Shown here: piece after piece, positions 1-8,517 of the stretch
Layout of the letters: each line of letters begins with the position of its first letter
Position numbering within the stretch: position 1 is the first letter of the stretch
NCBI GenBank assembly: GCA_027622115.1
Contig: JAQBZS010000010.1
Span: forward strand, 1-20,606
DNA from: Planctomycetota bacterium
GTDB lineage: Bacteria > Planctomycetota > Planctomycetia > Planctomycetales > Planctomycetaceae
Direction of reading: 5' to 3'
Length of the DNA stretch: 20,606 nt
The notes under the pieces: model-generated
What the model was told of the DNA's origin: nothing
The model's database searches: none
What the model saw: only the letters and a program-made list of their open reading frames with translations
Position numbers and translations under genes: made by a program

Positions 1-2207
1 ATCTGGTTCAGGAGCGGCGTCAGTTCCGGGCTGGTCGACGAACGTAATGCGTTCAGGATGCCGCCGACGCGACCATGGTCCTTGTCGGCTTTGAGCCACT
101 TTGCCAACCGCGAGAAGTCCGGCGCAACGCCTTCACGCACCATCTGCCCCAGCGCAAGCTCGCGGACTTCGAATTCTGGATCTTCCAGCGTGCGATTGAG
201 TGCTTCGACGATCGCCGTCGTTCGTTCCCAGTCCACGGTCGCGACCGGTCTCGGTGCCGGCCGATAACCCCAATACGTCCACGGCGGCTCTTTACGCACG
301 ATTCGCGACAGTGCCGACGCATACTCCATTCGATGTCGCGGATTGTCCGACTGCTCAAGCCGTTTGATCAATTGATCCGCGATGAAGGGGACTCGCTGTT
401 CCGCCATCGCGTGCAAAGCGACTCCACGACCCCGCTCCGAGCCGCTCAACAGCTCGACGACCCCCGGCCAGTTGCCCGCGTGACGCAACGCCTGCTGCGC
501 GGCGTGTACTCGAAATGAATTGTCGGACCGCAACCGTTCGTCGACAAACTTGGGGCTGCTTTGCCACCGCAGCCGACGCAAAAGGATGAATGCATCGAAG
601 TCCAATCCAAAGCGCATCCGCGCGAGGCTCGCGATGCGTTCAGCGATTTTCTCGTCACCACGACCTGCATCCAGACGGTGCTTGACGAGTACCGGGTCGG
701 TGAGGTCGCCGATCGCGCGCAGCGCCTGCACCCGAACACTCGACGATGGATCGCATTGGGCCAACCAAAACAAACCGTCAATCGCGTCCTGTTGTGCCCA
801 GTCGACAATACTCCAAACCGCGTGCATCCTTGCGTGCCGATTGAGTGCTCCATCCTTTCCGAGAGCGAGGATCGCTGCCGTCACCGACTCGACGCTTGAT
901 GCGAGTTTCTTGCGTCTTCGTTGAAGCTCCAATTGCGCGGCGACTCGCTTGTGGTAGCTGGCGGAATTCAACGCCGCACGCAGTTGCTCCGTCTTCATCG
1001 AGTTGACATCCGGCGAGACGGCTTTTTGCGGCGACGCGTTTGGGCCAAGGTGAGTGATCCGATAAATCCGACCGCGACCACGCTGCGGACGTTGGCCATC
1101 GCACCAATCCGATATCAACAGCGAACCGTCTCGATCAACGACGAGGTCGGTCGGCTTGAAGCCGTACGGATCGTTGGCCGCTCCGGCGGCAAAGTCGACT
1201 TCGGTCATCGGCTTGAAACTGCGTCCGACCGGCGACTTTTCGTAACGCACGACAGCTCGGCCCCACTCGCAGAAGAACAAACTCCGCTGATACTCGGCTG
1301 GAAACGCGGTCTCCAGATACGTCGTTCCGCCCGCCGACGAGCCACGACCCAAATCGGCCAGCGGCTGCATGGCCTCTTCAACTTGTTCGTAATAGTGATA
1401 CGGATAGCCGTGATCCGAGCCGAAGAAGCAATGGCAAACGCGAATCATGTAGTCGCCGCCGTCGTTCTCGTTGTCCCGCACGAAGACGTTGAGTTCGTCG
1501 TCGAGCGCCACGTCGTAGATGTTCCGCAGCCCGCTGGAAAACACGTGCAAGTCCGAGCCGTCAAACCGGCACCGCAAGATGCCGCCCTGCTGAAACAACA
1601 GACGATCGCCTTCCGGCCGCTTGACATCGCAACCGCGATCACCGAGCGCGAGGTACAGCCAGCCGTCGTGTCCGGCGACGACCCCGTTCGCACAATGGAG
1701 CCGGTTCGCATTCTCTTCCGGCGGCAACCCCAGCCCCTTGAGGAGATCCCGGCGTTCGTCGGCTCGGCCGTCGCCATCAGTGTCTCGCAGCCGAGTCAAC
1801 AGCGGTGCATGCATCACGTACACGTTGCCGTCGAACAGCGCCAGTCCCTGAATCGAGTTGAAACCACCGGCGTAAACGAGCAAACGGTCCGCGTAGCCGT
1901 CGCCGTCCGAGTCCTCGATCAAACGCACTTCGTCGCGGCGGATGATCTCAAGGCCCAAGCCGGTCATGTAGTCGTGGGCCACCAACAGCGTTCCCGGTCG
2001 CGGGCCGATCGCAATCACTGAGGGATATTCCACCAACGGATCACACGCGAAGAGCGTGGCCTTGAAACCCGGCGGGACAACCAGCGGCGGGAATCGTTTT
2101 TCGGTCTCGGGACCGACCAGGATTTGCGGCTTGGCATCTTCCGCTTGGGCCAATCCGAACAAGCTGATCACGATCCAGATCACACCCAGCAGTGTGGTTC
2201 GATTCAT
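1..2207 (-). CDS. Exported membrane-bound-dehydrogenase-like protein with HEAT-type repeats (3' end outside window)
   Basis: Reading leftward from an ATG at 2207, with GGAGAG a few bases upstream, the frame stays open to the window edge (735 codons, no stop). Residues 1-22 form a signal peptide (hydrophobic stretch ending AQA). Residues about 40-400 resemble the beta-propeller of the planctomycete/verrucomicrobial putative membrane-bound dehydrogenase family, with the start PPLVVPPGFKATLFA, two calcium-loop-like DxDGDG motifs near residues 99 and 142, and RFDGSDLHVFSSGLRN. The rest is helical and fits HEAT/PBS-lyase-like repeats, for example SSSVRVQALRAIGDL and DPEFEVRELALGQM. Family members usually end in a CxxCH cytochrome c domain; that part would lie beyond the left edge and is not seen. 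The likely role is a periplasmic or membrane-associated redox protein of unknown substrate. It is divergent from the Rpn gene across a 195-base spacer. Confidence 0.85.
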   Translation of the reverse strand, partial: MNRTTLLGVIWIVISLFGLAQAEDAKPQILVGPETEKRFPPLVVPPGFKATLFACDPLVEYPSVIAIGPRPGTLLVAHDYMTGLGLEIIRRDEVRLIEDSDGDGYADRLLVYAGGFNSIQGLALFDGNVYVMHAPLLTRLRDTDGDGRADERRDLLKGLGLPPEENANRLHCANGVVAGHDGWLYLALGDRGCDVKRPEGDRLLFQQGGILRCRFDGSDLHVFSSGLRNIYDVALDDELNVFVRDNENDGGDYMIRVCHCFFGSDHGYPYHYYEQVEEAMQPLADLGRGSSAGGTTYLETAFPAEYQRSLFFCEWGRAVVRYEKSPVGRSFKPMTEVDFAAGAANDPYGFKPTDLVVDRDGSLLISDWCDGQRPQRGRGRIYRITHLGPNASPQKAVSPDVNSMKTEQLRAALNSASYHKRVAAQLELQRRRKKLASSVESVTAAILALGKDGALNRHARMHAVWSIVDWAQQDAIDGLFWLAQCDPSSSVRVQALRAIGDLTDPVLVKHRLDAGRGDEKIAERIASLARMRFGLDFDAFILLRRLRWQSSPKFVDERLRSDNSFRVHAAQQALRHAGNWPGVVELLSGSERGRGVALHAMAEQRVPFIADQLIKRLEQSDNPRHRMEYASALSRIVRKEPPWTYWGYRPAPRPVATVDWERTTAIVEALNRTLEDPEFEVRELALGQMVREGVAPDFSRLAKWLKADKDHGRVGGILNALRSSTSPELTPLLNQ

Positions 2208-2402
2208 CGATCACTCTCCACGAGTTCGTCCGAAGTGATGATTCAAGTTTTCCGCAGGTCGGTTGAACAACGAACGGACAAGTATCAGAACCCGATTCCC
2301 ACGAATCCGCAATTCGTTCGGTAGCCTGTTTCGCCGAGAATTCTGAGCAACCTCCGCATTCACGGAGCAGCGTTTCCCTTCCTTGATTCGCAAGGGCGAG
2401 CC

Positions 2403-3500
2403 ATGTCCGAGACACCCAAAGACCAACCGTCAAGTTCCGAAGCGGACGATGATCACGTTCGCACTCATGACGATGATCAAGTTCGCGCTCATAAAGACCG
2501 CTTCTTTCAAGGTTACTTCGGGATCGCTGATATCGCTCGCGGGTTTCTTTCGACGGTCGTGCCGCCCACGATTGCTGATGCCGCCGACTGGGAGCGGATG
2601 GAGCTGGTCCGTGGGGCATTCGTGGACGAGAAGCTCGGAGTCGCCGCCACGGATTTGCTTTGGCGAATCCCCAACACGTCGGGTGATGACGCCTATGTGC
2701 TGGTGCTGTGGGAACATCAAAGCCGGCCGGACAAATGGATCGCGCTGCGACTGCTCCGGTATCAGGTCAACGTCTGGATGAAGCTGCTGCAAGAGGATGA
2801 ATCGCCAGCGAAGAACAAGTTGCCGGTGATCTGTTGCGTCGTGCTGTATCAAGGAACCGAGCCGTGGAATTCGGACGGCTGGTTCCACGAGATCGTGTCG
2901 ACGGGTTCCGAGCCTGACGATTCGAGTGCCGCCAAATCGAGTACTCGTGACACGGCGGACGAATCCGTGTCGGACTTGAATCGGATGGTGCCGGACTTTC
3001 AGTTCAATCTGGTCCGGTTGGTGACGATCCCCGACGACGACCTGCCGAGCCATCCGCTGGCTCGACTGGGGCTCACCTTGATGCGTGCGGCGGTTGAGCA
3101 CACACTTGTGGAGTGGTGTCGAGCGGAAGCTCGGTCGATCAAGTTGCTGCTGGAGCGAGACGACGGGCAGTATGTGATTCGGATTGTGCTGTCGTACGTC
3201 ATGAACGCAGCCCGCAGTGAATCAGAGACAAACAAGGCCGCGCGGGCGATTCGATCCGCAGTTGGCCCGGAAGGGGAGAAACACGTTATGAACGGTCTGG
3301 AAATCCTCGAGAAACGCGGTGAGAAACGCGGGCGATTCAACAATTCGATTGAAGTTGTTCGCAACCTACTGGACGCGAAAGTCTCCGTCGAAGACATCGC
3401 GCGAATGGCGAAATTCGATCGTGCTTTCGTCCAAAGCATTGCGAACGGTGAAACCCCTCTGATGCCAGACGAAGAAGAACATCCGGCCTCCGAGACGTGA
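2403..3500 (+). CDS. Rpn family recombination-promoting nuclease / PD-(D/E)XK putative transposase
   Basis: A 365-residue protein of the Rpn (Transposase_31 / YhgA-like) family, DNA endonucleases of the PD-(D/E)XK fold linked to RecA-independent recombination. The core is complete: HKDRFF near residue 30, LVRGAFVDEKL, then TDLLWRIP with the metal-binding Asp at 84 and WEHQSRPDKW with Glu104 and Gln106 (the E-x-Q version of the motif), followed by LRLLRYQVNVW and VVLYQGTEPW. The C-terminus (about residues 300-350) is a basic helical tail with KRGEKRGRF, replacing the glycine/arginine-rich tail common in relatives. The start is the ATG preceded by AAGGGCGAG. Residues 15-30 are a perfect-period duplication of an eight-residue unit just before the conserved domain. 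It stands alone between a divergent gene and a 351-base spacer. Substrate and biological role are not known from sequence. Confidence 0.85.
   Translation: MSETPKDQPSSSEADDDHVRTHDDDQVRAHKDRFFQGYFGIADIARGFLSTVVPPTIADAADWERMELVRGAFVDEKLGVAATDLLWRIPNTSGDDAYVLVLWEHQSRPDKWIALRLLRYQVNVWMKLLQEDESPAKNKLPVICCVVLYQGTEPWNSDGWFHEIVSTGSEPDDSSAAKSSTRDTADESVSDLNRMVPDFQFNLVRLVTIPDDDLPSHPLARLGLTLMRAAVEHTLVEWCRAEARSIKLLLERDDGQYVIRIVLSYVMNAARSESETNKAARAIRSAVGPEGEKHVMNGLEILEKRGEKRGRFNNSIEVVRNLLDAKVSVEDIARMAKFDRAFVQSIANGETPLMPDEEEHPASET
2445..2492 (+). repeat. 24-base tandem duplication inside the Rpn gene
   Basis: Two adjacent 24-base units (2445-2468 and 2469-2492) differ at two positions (c/a and a/g). They encode DDDHVRTH followed by DDDQVRAH, directly before the conserved HKDRFF start of the nuclease domain. 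The frame is kept. It looks like a recent in-frame slippage or unequal-exchange product. Confidence 0.9.
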
Positions 3501-3851
3501 TTCGCGCGGCTCGATTCGGCGAGTGACCGTTGGCAGAGTCAGGCGGGGCCGCTGGAGGTCCATCCATTCCGTCGCTTTCAAGGCAGTGCTCGACCCGGAC
3601 CTTGATCGACACATGCGCCGCCACTTCCGGCAGTTTGGCGATGCCGACCGCCACTGGAACCACGAGATACCGCAAAGCCGCTTGCGTATTTCCTCGAGCT
3701 TGCCCCGCTAGTCCAACGCAATCGGCGACATCCTCACTCGGTCGCGTCTCGATCGATTGTTGGTGTAGGCTGCCGAGCCTTGATCAAGGTGTAACATCGG
3801 TCAATCGCGACGTCCGTCGATCGATTGGCTTGCAGTTCTGGAGGGTCGCTC
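3501..3851. other. Spacer without a supported gene
   Basis: 351 bases between the Rpn stop and the GTG start of the FMN dehydrogenase. Short open frames exist on both strands but show no recognisable motif, signal sequence or good ribosome binding site. No convincing terminator was found. The promoter of the following gene pair presumably lies near the right end. Confidence 0.5.
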
Positions 3852-3854
3852 GTG
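3840..3854 (+). promoter_or_regulatory. Shine-Dalgarno sequence deciding a GTG start
   Basis: GGAGGG at 3840-3845 followed by a six-base spacer and GTG at 3852. This places the start nine codons inside the longest open frame and exposes the twin-arginine signal at the N-terminus. Confidence 0.75.
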
Positions 3855-5108
3855 AATCGCCGAGTTTTTTCGCAGTTGTTGGCGTTTGGTGCCGGTCTGT
3901 TTACGGCGTCGAGAGCCGGGGCGTCGGAGAGGCCGCAGGACGACGAATCCGCTGGCGGGCCATCGGACGGGCTCGATGATCAGTGCCAACCGACGGTGAC
4001 TCGCGAGACCATTCGCAAAGTTCCCGTGACCGACGCCGTGACCGTGGACGACTTCATTCCACGCGCGCAAGCCACCTTGCCCAAGGCCACGTTTGAATAC
4101 ATCACCAGCGGCTCGGAAGACGAGGTCACGCTGCGGGACAACGTGGCAGCCTTTCGCCGCCTGCGGGTTCTGCCGCCGTTGCTGCATGGCGTGAGCAAGG
4201 TCGATCTCTCGACCACGGTGCTCGGCCAACGGGTTTCGATGCCGATCTTGCTAGCTCCGGTGGCCGGTCTGCGATTATTCCATCAGGACGGCGGGATGGG
4301 ATCCGCCCGCGCCGCCGACAGCATGGGGACCATCGCAGTCTCCAGCAGCAGCGTCGGCAACAGCGTGGAAGAATTGGCGGGCAGCACCAAGGCACCAAAG
4401 TGGTTCCAGATGTACGTGCCTCGCGAACGGGATGTCGCTCGGCGCTTGGTGAAACGCATCGAGAAAGCCGGCTTCAAGGCCATCGTCGTCACGGTGGATC
4501 TGGGCGAGCGAAAAGACGCGGACCTTCGAAACAAGTTTTCGTTGCCCCGCGACATGCTGCTCAAACACTTGCGGGACATCGGCTACACGCAACTTCGAAA
4601 CGACATCAGCAACGCGGACTTGCAGGCATTCAATGTTGCCGCGTGGGACATTTCGTTAAGCACGGAATTCTTCAAGTGGTTGCGCAAGGAAACGCGGCTA
4701 CCGATCTTGCTGAAGGGCGTGCTTTCGAAGCAGGCCGCGTTGCAGGCGGTCGAGCTGGGATTGAATGGAGTGGTGGTTTCGAATCACGGCGGCCGACGCA
4801 TGGACGGCATGCCGGCATCAATCGATCAATTGACCGAGGTCTCCGCGACGCTCAAGGGATCCGGCTTGGAGATTCTGTTCGACAGCGGAGTGCGACGCGG
4901 CGGCGACGTGCTCAAGGCCCTGGCTCTGGGTGCGAAGGCCGTGCTGATTGGACGGCCGCAGGCGTGGGCTTTGGCGTCCGACGGGGAAGCCGGCGTGAGA
5001 CGCGTGCTGGAGATTCTGCGAGATGAATTGACGGGGGCGATGTTGTCGTCCGGCTGCCGCAATGTTCAAGAGATCAATCGGTCGCTGATCATGAATCCGC
5101 AGGTTTAA
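3852..5108 (+). CDS. FMN-dependent alpha-hydroxy-acid dehydrogenase/oxidase with Tat-like signal
   Basis: 418 residues of the glycolate oxidase / L-lactate dehydrogenase (LldD) family, FMN enzymes oxidising 2-hydroxy acids to 2-oxo acids. The GTG start at 3852 is chosen because GGAGGG (3840-3845) lies six bases upstream and translation then begins with a twin-arginine-type signal (NRRVFSQLLAFGAG); an upstream TTG at 3825 has no such support. Family residues present: Tyr83 in EYITSGSEDE, FMN-site stretch PILLAPVAG, Tyr188 in WFQMYV, TVD, Lys288 in PILLKGVL, catalytic His312 and Arg315 in SNHGGR, then DSGVRRGGDVLKALALGA and IGRP near the end. The loop around TVDLGERKDADLRNKF is about two residues shorter than usual and the PTA motif reads PVA, so substrate choice may differ. 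Export as a folded flavoprotein is inferred. A DUF3450 gene follows 53 bases downstream. Confidence 0.9.
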   Translation: MNRRVFSQLLAFGAGLFTASRAGASERPQDDESAGGPSDGLDDQCQPTVTRETIRKVPVTDAVTVDDFIPRAQATLPKATFEYITSGSEDEVTLRDNVAAFRRLRVLPPLLHGVSKVDLSTTVLGQRVSMPILLAPVAGLRLFHQDGGMGSARAADSMGTIAVSSSSVGNSVEELAGSTKAPKWFQMYVPRERDVARRLVKRIEKAGFKAIVVTVDLGERKDADLRNKFSLPRDMLLKHLRDIGYTQLRNDISNADLQAFNVAAWDISLSTEFFKWLRKETRLPILLKGVLSKQAALQAVELGLNGVVVSNHGGRRMDGMPASIDQLTEVSATLKGSGLEILFDSGVRRGGDVLKALALGAKAVLIGRPQAWALASDGEAGVRRVLEILRDELTGAMLSSGCRNVQEINRSLIMNPQV

Positions 5109-5161
5109 TCGTTTTCCGCAGGCGATCGCTTGGTGTGTTGTCGGCGAATCAGGAGCAAGCT

Positions 5162-5977
5162 GTGCATTATTGGTGGTCCCTCTGTGTGATGATGTTGATC
5201 GCGTCGTCCGTGTACGGACAGGAGTCGACACCCGAAAAGGAGTCGGACGCGAAGTCTCGCATCGCCCGACAAATTCGTGAGGTCGTCGAGCACTCGGAGG
5301 CGGCTCGGAAACAGCGACAACTGGATCGCGAGAACCATCTCGAACGTGTCCGCCTATTGGAACGGCAAATCACGCGGCTTAAAGCCGATCAGGTGTCGCT
5401 CGACGCCGCAGTGCAACAGCAAGAACGAGAGATCGAGCAATTGACTCGGCAAAGCGAATCGGATCGAGCGGCAGTGCGCGCGGCTCGGGCTTGGATCGCG
5501 GACGTCGTCGCAATCGTCCGCCCGCTTGCTTCACGATTCACACAGCGCATCGAACATGGAGTGGGTCCGCACCAACAGCGACGCATGGCTGCCATGCAAA
5601 CCGTGGTGGGGCTGTTGCGCGACGACGCTGCGGAGCAGACGGTCGAAGGAGTGCGGCGGTTCTTTGAGGTGATCGGCGAGGAGTGGTTGTCGGCCCGGTC
5701 CGTGACGCTCGCCAATGAACCCGTGGTGCTTGCCGAGGGACGTGAGGCGAGGCACTCGTGGATCGTCGGGTTTGGATTTGTTTCGCAACTGTTTGCCTCG
5801 GAAGACGGCCGAGTCGTGGGCTGGCGACAACATGGAGACGCGTCGCAATGGAAGACGGAATTGGACCACGAAAATCGCCGACGCGTGGCCAACGTGGTGG
5901 ACATCGTTCGCGAAAAGCAGCCACCGACTCTCGTGCCCGTGCCTCTGGAATTGCCGGTTCGCGATCACGGCGAGTAG
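5162..5977 (+). CDS. Exported coiled-coil protein, DUF3450 family
   Basis: 271 residues from the GTG at 5162, chosen because AGGAG (5151-5155) lies six bases upstream and because it yields a clean signal peptide (residues 1-19, cut after SSVYG). An in-frame GTG at 5135 would add nine polar residues. Residues about 30-110 are charged and heptad-like, a long coiled coil (ERVRLLERQITRLKADQ). The C-terminal half has the DUF3450 pattern: RRFFEVIGEEW, then VGFGFVSQLFASEDGRVVGW, a Trp and a final PLELPV. In gammaproteobacteria and planctomycetes this family usually accompanies ExbB/ExbD/TonB-type energy-coupling genes; none are present here. It probably shares a transcript with the FMN dehydrogenase 53 bases upstream. 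Molecular function is unknown. Confidence 0.75.
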   Translation: MHYWWSLCVMMLIASSVYGQESTPEKESDAKSRIARQIREVVEHSEAARKQRQLDRENHLERVRLLERQITRLKADQVSLDAAVQQQEREIEQLTRQSESDRAAVRAARAWIADVVAIVRPLASRFTQRIEHGVGPHQQRRMAAMQTVVGLLRDDAAEQTVEGVRRFFEVIGEEWLSARSVTLANEPVVLAEGREARHSWIVGFGFVSQLFASEDGRVVGWRQHGDASQWKTELDHENRRRVANVVDIVREKQPPTLVPVPLELPVRDHGE

Positions 5978-6021
5978 TGGGTTTGAATCTACTTCTTGCG
6001 TATCAATCGCTCGGTATGTTT

Positions 6022-6050
6022 CCCACGGATGGCAATGCCTGACCACGGAT
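6022..6050 (+). repeat. Dispersed 29-base intergenic repeat, copy 1
   Basis: This stretch is found again, reverse-complemented, at 16514-16542 with 28 of 29 bases identical. It contains CCACGGAT twice with a 20-base period (6023-6030 and 6043-6050) and is followed by the near-palindrome TTAAGCGTTAA. It lies in the spacer between the DUF3450 and DUF4058 genes. Confidence 0.85.
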
Positions 6051-6234
6051 GTTAAGCGTTAATTAAATCCGACCGTTACGGGTTTTGGGTTCGGTACGTT
6101 GAACCAATTCCAATGGATGGCACTGATCCCGGATCCCCTGCCAGTATTTGAGCGAAGGACCTCGACTTGAGAAGATCGTCATGCCCAGCGTGACGTACGA
6201 TACTGACCTACCACTGATTCAGCTCGAGGCCGAC

Positions 6235-7014
6235 ATGTCATTGCACAACCCGTTTCCCGGCATGAATCCGTATCTCGAACGCCATTGGGGCGACGTCCAC
6301 ACCCGGTTCATGGTTTATGCATGTGACCAGATCAACAGCCAATTGCCGGGTGACCTGCAAGCGCGCGTCGAGGAAGCGCTGACGGTTGATAGCGAAGACG
6401 ACACCCGTCTCGTCTATCCCGACGTCCGGGTTGTTGAGGACACAGCAACGGGGGTCGACGGTCAGCCAATCGGTGGTGTGATGGTGGCCGAGCCAGCTGT
6501 CGTCATGTTGGCCGACGAGCCCAGAACGGAGAGGCACATTGAAATCGTCAACGCACGGGAGGGCCACCGAGTCATCACGGCCATCGAATTCTTGAGCCCG
6601 ACCAACAAGACAAACGGCAAAGGCCGCGAGAAATACCTGGCCAAGCAGACCGAGTACATCCAAGGCGGAGTCAATCTGGTCGAGATCGATCTGCTGCGAG
6701 GCGGCGAATTCTCGTTGGCCATCCCCAAGGACAAGTGGCCGACCGCTTCAAATCTCTACAAGATCTGCGTCCGCAAGTTCTGGACGCCGGAGCACGCCTT
6801 TACGTTTGGAGCAACGCTTCGCGAGGCGTTGCCAAACATCCCGATCCCGCTGCGTCTCAGTGATCCCCCCGTGATTCTGCAACTCCAGGAACTGATCAAC
6901 GAGTGCTATGTTCGCGGACGATATGCGTCACTGGATTACAGCCAACCACTCGTTCCAAAGCTGGCCAAAGACGATGCGAACTGGGTACGTGGCTTGCTGG
7001 GAGGCAGCAACTGA
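6235..7014 (+). CDS. DUF4058 family protein
   Basis: 259 residues from the ATG at 6235. An earlier ATG at 6148 would add 29 residues without family similarity, whereas the family starts with the motif seen here, MSLHNPFPGMNPYLE; GAGG sits five bases upstream. Further family signatures are VYPDVRVVE, RHIEIVN, AIEFLSPTNK with GKGREKYLAKQ, and NLVEIDLLRGG. The conserved Glu, Lys and Asp-Leu-Leu-Arg positions look like an active or binding site, but no reaction has been assigned to my knowledge. The family is abundant in planctomycetes and cyanobacteria. No operon partner: a 257-base repeat-bearing spacer lies upstream and a degraded area downstream. Confidence 0.85.
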   Translation: MSLHNPFPGMNPYLERHWGDVHTRFMVYACDQINSQLPGDLQARVEEALTVDSEDDTRLVYPDVRVVEDTATGVDGQPIGGVMVAEPAVVMLADEPRTERHIEIVNAREGHRVITAIEFLSPTNKTNGKGREKYLAKQTEYIQGGVNLVEIDLLRGGEFSLAIPKDKWPTASNLYKICVRKFWTPEHAFTFGATLREALPNIPIPLRLSDPPVILQLQELINECYVRGRYASLDYSQPLVPKLAKDDANWVRGLLGGSN

Positions 7015-7304
7015 AACCCTGAAATCTTAAGGCTCCTCGCCGAAATCGAGACTGCCAGACCAGATGCTGTAATCGACGACTCGTGCATTTGTTTCTTCAG
7101 TTGCCATATAACAGGCCAATGGGGCACCGCGACCGCAAGTAAGAGAATCCAAAGAACCCGTGCGGCGACATTGAGCGCGGTCGAAGAACGAATGCCTGTA
7201 AGAACGGTGATTCCAAGCGTCGGCCACATGAACCAATAAAACGCCGCCGCATAAAGTAGCACGACGACTTCTTCGCCATCTTTGGCGGTGCGTTCTACGA
7301 ACAT
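6936..7304 (-). CDS. Doubtful small membrane protein or remnant
   Basis: An open frame of 122 codons on the minus strand. Residues about 12-62 hold two plausible membrane segments (VVVLLYAAAFYWFMWPTLGI and VLWILLLAVAVPHWPVIW). The last part runs antisense into the end of the DUF4058 gene and is not protein-like, so the natural end is unclear. A shift of frame near the second membrane segment would give an acidic tail stopping at 7027, just outside the DUF4058 gene, which would suggest a decayed gene. There is no clear ribosome binding site and I recognise no family. A chance frame is possible. Confidence 0.25.
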   Translation of the reverse strand: MFVERTAKDGEEVVVLLYAAAFYWFMWPTLGITVLTGIRSSTALNVAARVLWILLLAVAVPHWPVIWQLKKQMHESSITASGLAVSISARSLKISGFQLLPPSKPRTQFASSLASFGTSGWL

Positions 7305-7407
7305 AAATCAGCTATGGCACCGAACGCGAAGCATCGCCGACGCCGCCCCGATCGAAGCGGAAAGCGTCGAACAATCAACAATCAAAGCCATTTTACGCGA
7401 GCGCCCG

Positions 7408-8053
7408 ATGAATGAAAAGACGAGGCGTGCCCGCAGGGCCTTTGCGGCAGATGCTATGTTGTCCGACGAAGAACGCGCGAGAAAATGCTGGCGACGTCAT
7501 TCCACGACGAGCCTTGTAAACTTCCAAATGGTGATTACATCGCTGAGCGAGCTATCCGAAGCGGACATCAGCGGCACGCCTGAAGGCCGCTTCGCGCTGG
7601 CCGTATTGAAGTCTGTCGGTGAGCATCAACCGCTCGGCTGGACCGAATTCGAGGAAATACTTGCGGAGCTTTGCGAAGAAGACGAAGACCAGCTAAGCCG
7701 AATTCTGACACGTGCGTGGAGTTAAATACCTCAGCAATGTCGTTTCGCCGGATGAAGAATCGGAACTACGCCATAAACTCAAAGCATTGCCAAAACGGCT
7801 CGAACCGTTGGAGAAAACCATGGTGACGTTGCAACAACACTGGCTGGACCAAGGCAAGGACGCGGGTATCAAGGAAGGCAAGGTGAGTGTACTGAATCGC
7901 GTGTTGCCGCTGATCTACCCGAGATATTCCGGAAACGAGAGTCGGCTTGCCCAGCTTTCGAGTGACGATCTGAACAAGCTGTTGGAATCTGTCGCAATTC
8001 GCGCGGAATGGAAAGAAGTCGCAGGCTTGCTCAAGCCAAAGAGTGATCAGTAG
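7408..8053 (+). pseudogene. Frameshifted remnant of an Rpn/DUF4351-like nuclease gene
   Basis: Two overlapping frames together resemble the middle and tail of an Rpn-family protein. The first (ATG 7408 to stop 7725) contains LSELSEADISGTPEGRFALA and ends LSRILTRAWS. The second (GTG 7712 to stop 8053) continues with VKYLSNVVSPDEES, a TMVTLQQHWLDQGKDAG stretch like the family's 'MTIAEQLRQEG' helix, and a C-terminal segment (RVLPLIYPRYSG, LAQLSSDDLNKLLESVA) like the DUF4351-type tail. The catalytic N-terminal half (the D and E-x-Q motifs seen in the intact gene at 2403) is absent upstream. I infer truncation plus a frameshift near 7712-7725. Alternatives are two short coupled genes of unknown function, since the overlap would allow coupling. 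Confidence 0.5.
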
Positions 8054-8517
8054 AAAAACGGAAAGCCCCTTGAGTGATTGTTGTTGAAGCGCTCGTGCTT
8101 CCTGCTTCAGCAAAGATATTACGCGTTTGAAATCTTATTTGAGCCATTGCGACCAATCGCAGACCGCGCTCCGACCCATCAGCGCAACATCCGGGCCATC
8201 CGCGAGTCCGCGCCGGAGACGTTTGTTTCGGAATTTGGTAGTCTCCATGCGAACCCAACGGAATCGAAATTTGGTGAGACAAGTTTTCCAATTCAGCACC
8301 AATAGTGGGACGGTGCTAACCGAAGAATTGGGTGCTGACCGCGTCCCGTACCCGACGACAACTCGACCCAGTCGTTCACATCGCCACTCGGCATCGCTCA
8401 ACTTGCCGATTTGAACAGCCGCGAATAAACTGCTCCGCCCGTTTCCCAGTGGGTTCCGGTTGAATTCGCTCAAACTGTTTGTCACACCTCCACCAAGAAT
8501 CGATCGACGGCAAGCTC
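8054..8517. other. Spacer upstream of the L31 gene
   Basis: 464 bases without a supported gene. An imperfect direct repeat GGTGCTRACCG occurs at 8312-8322 and 8331-8341, enclosed by a weak inverted pair (GGGACG near 8308, CGTCCC near 8342). This could be part of a leader for the ribosomal protein gene or mean nothing. No promoter can be assigned with confidence. Confidence 0.35.

Noticed and set aside
921..2021. Plus-strand open frame of 366 codons
   Set aside because: It is antisense to the propeller/HEAT gene, whose minus-strand translation shows a signal peptide and family motifs throughout; the plus-strand product has no recognisable domain.
3530..3979. Plus-strand open frame of 149 codons before the FMN dehydrogenase
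   Set aside because: It overlaps the well-supported start of the dehydrogenase in another frame and its Ser/Arg-rich product is not protein-like.
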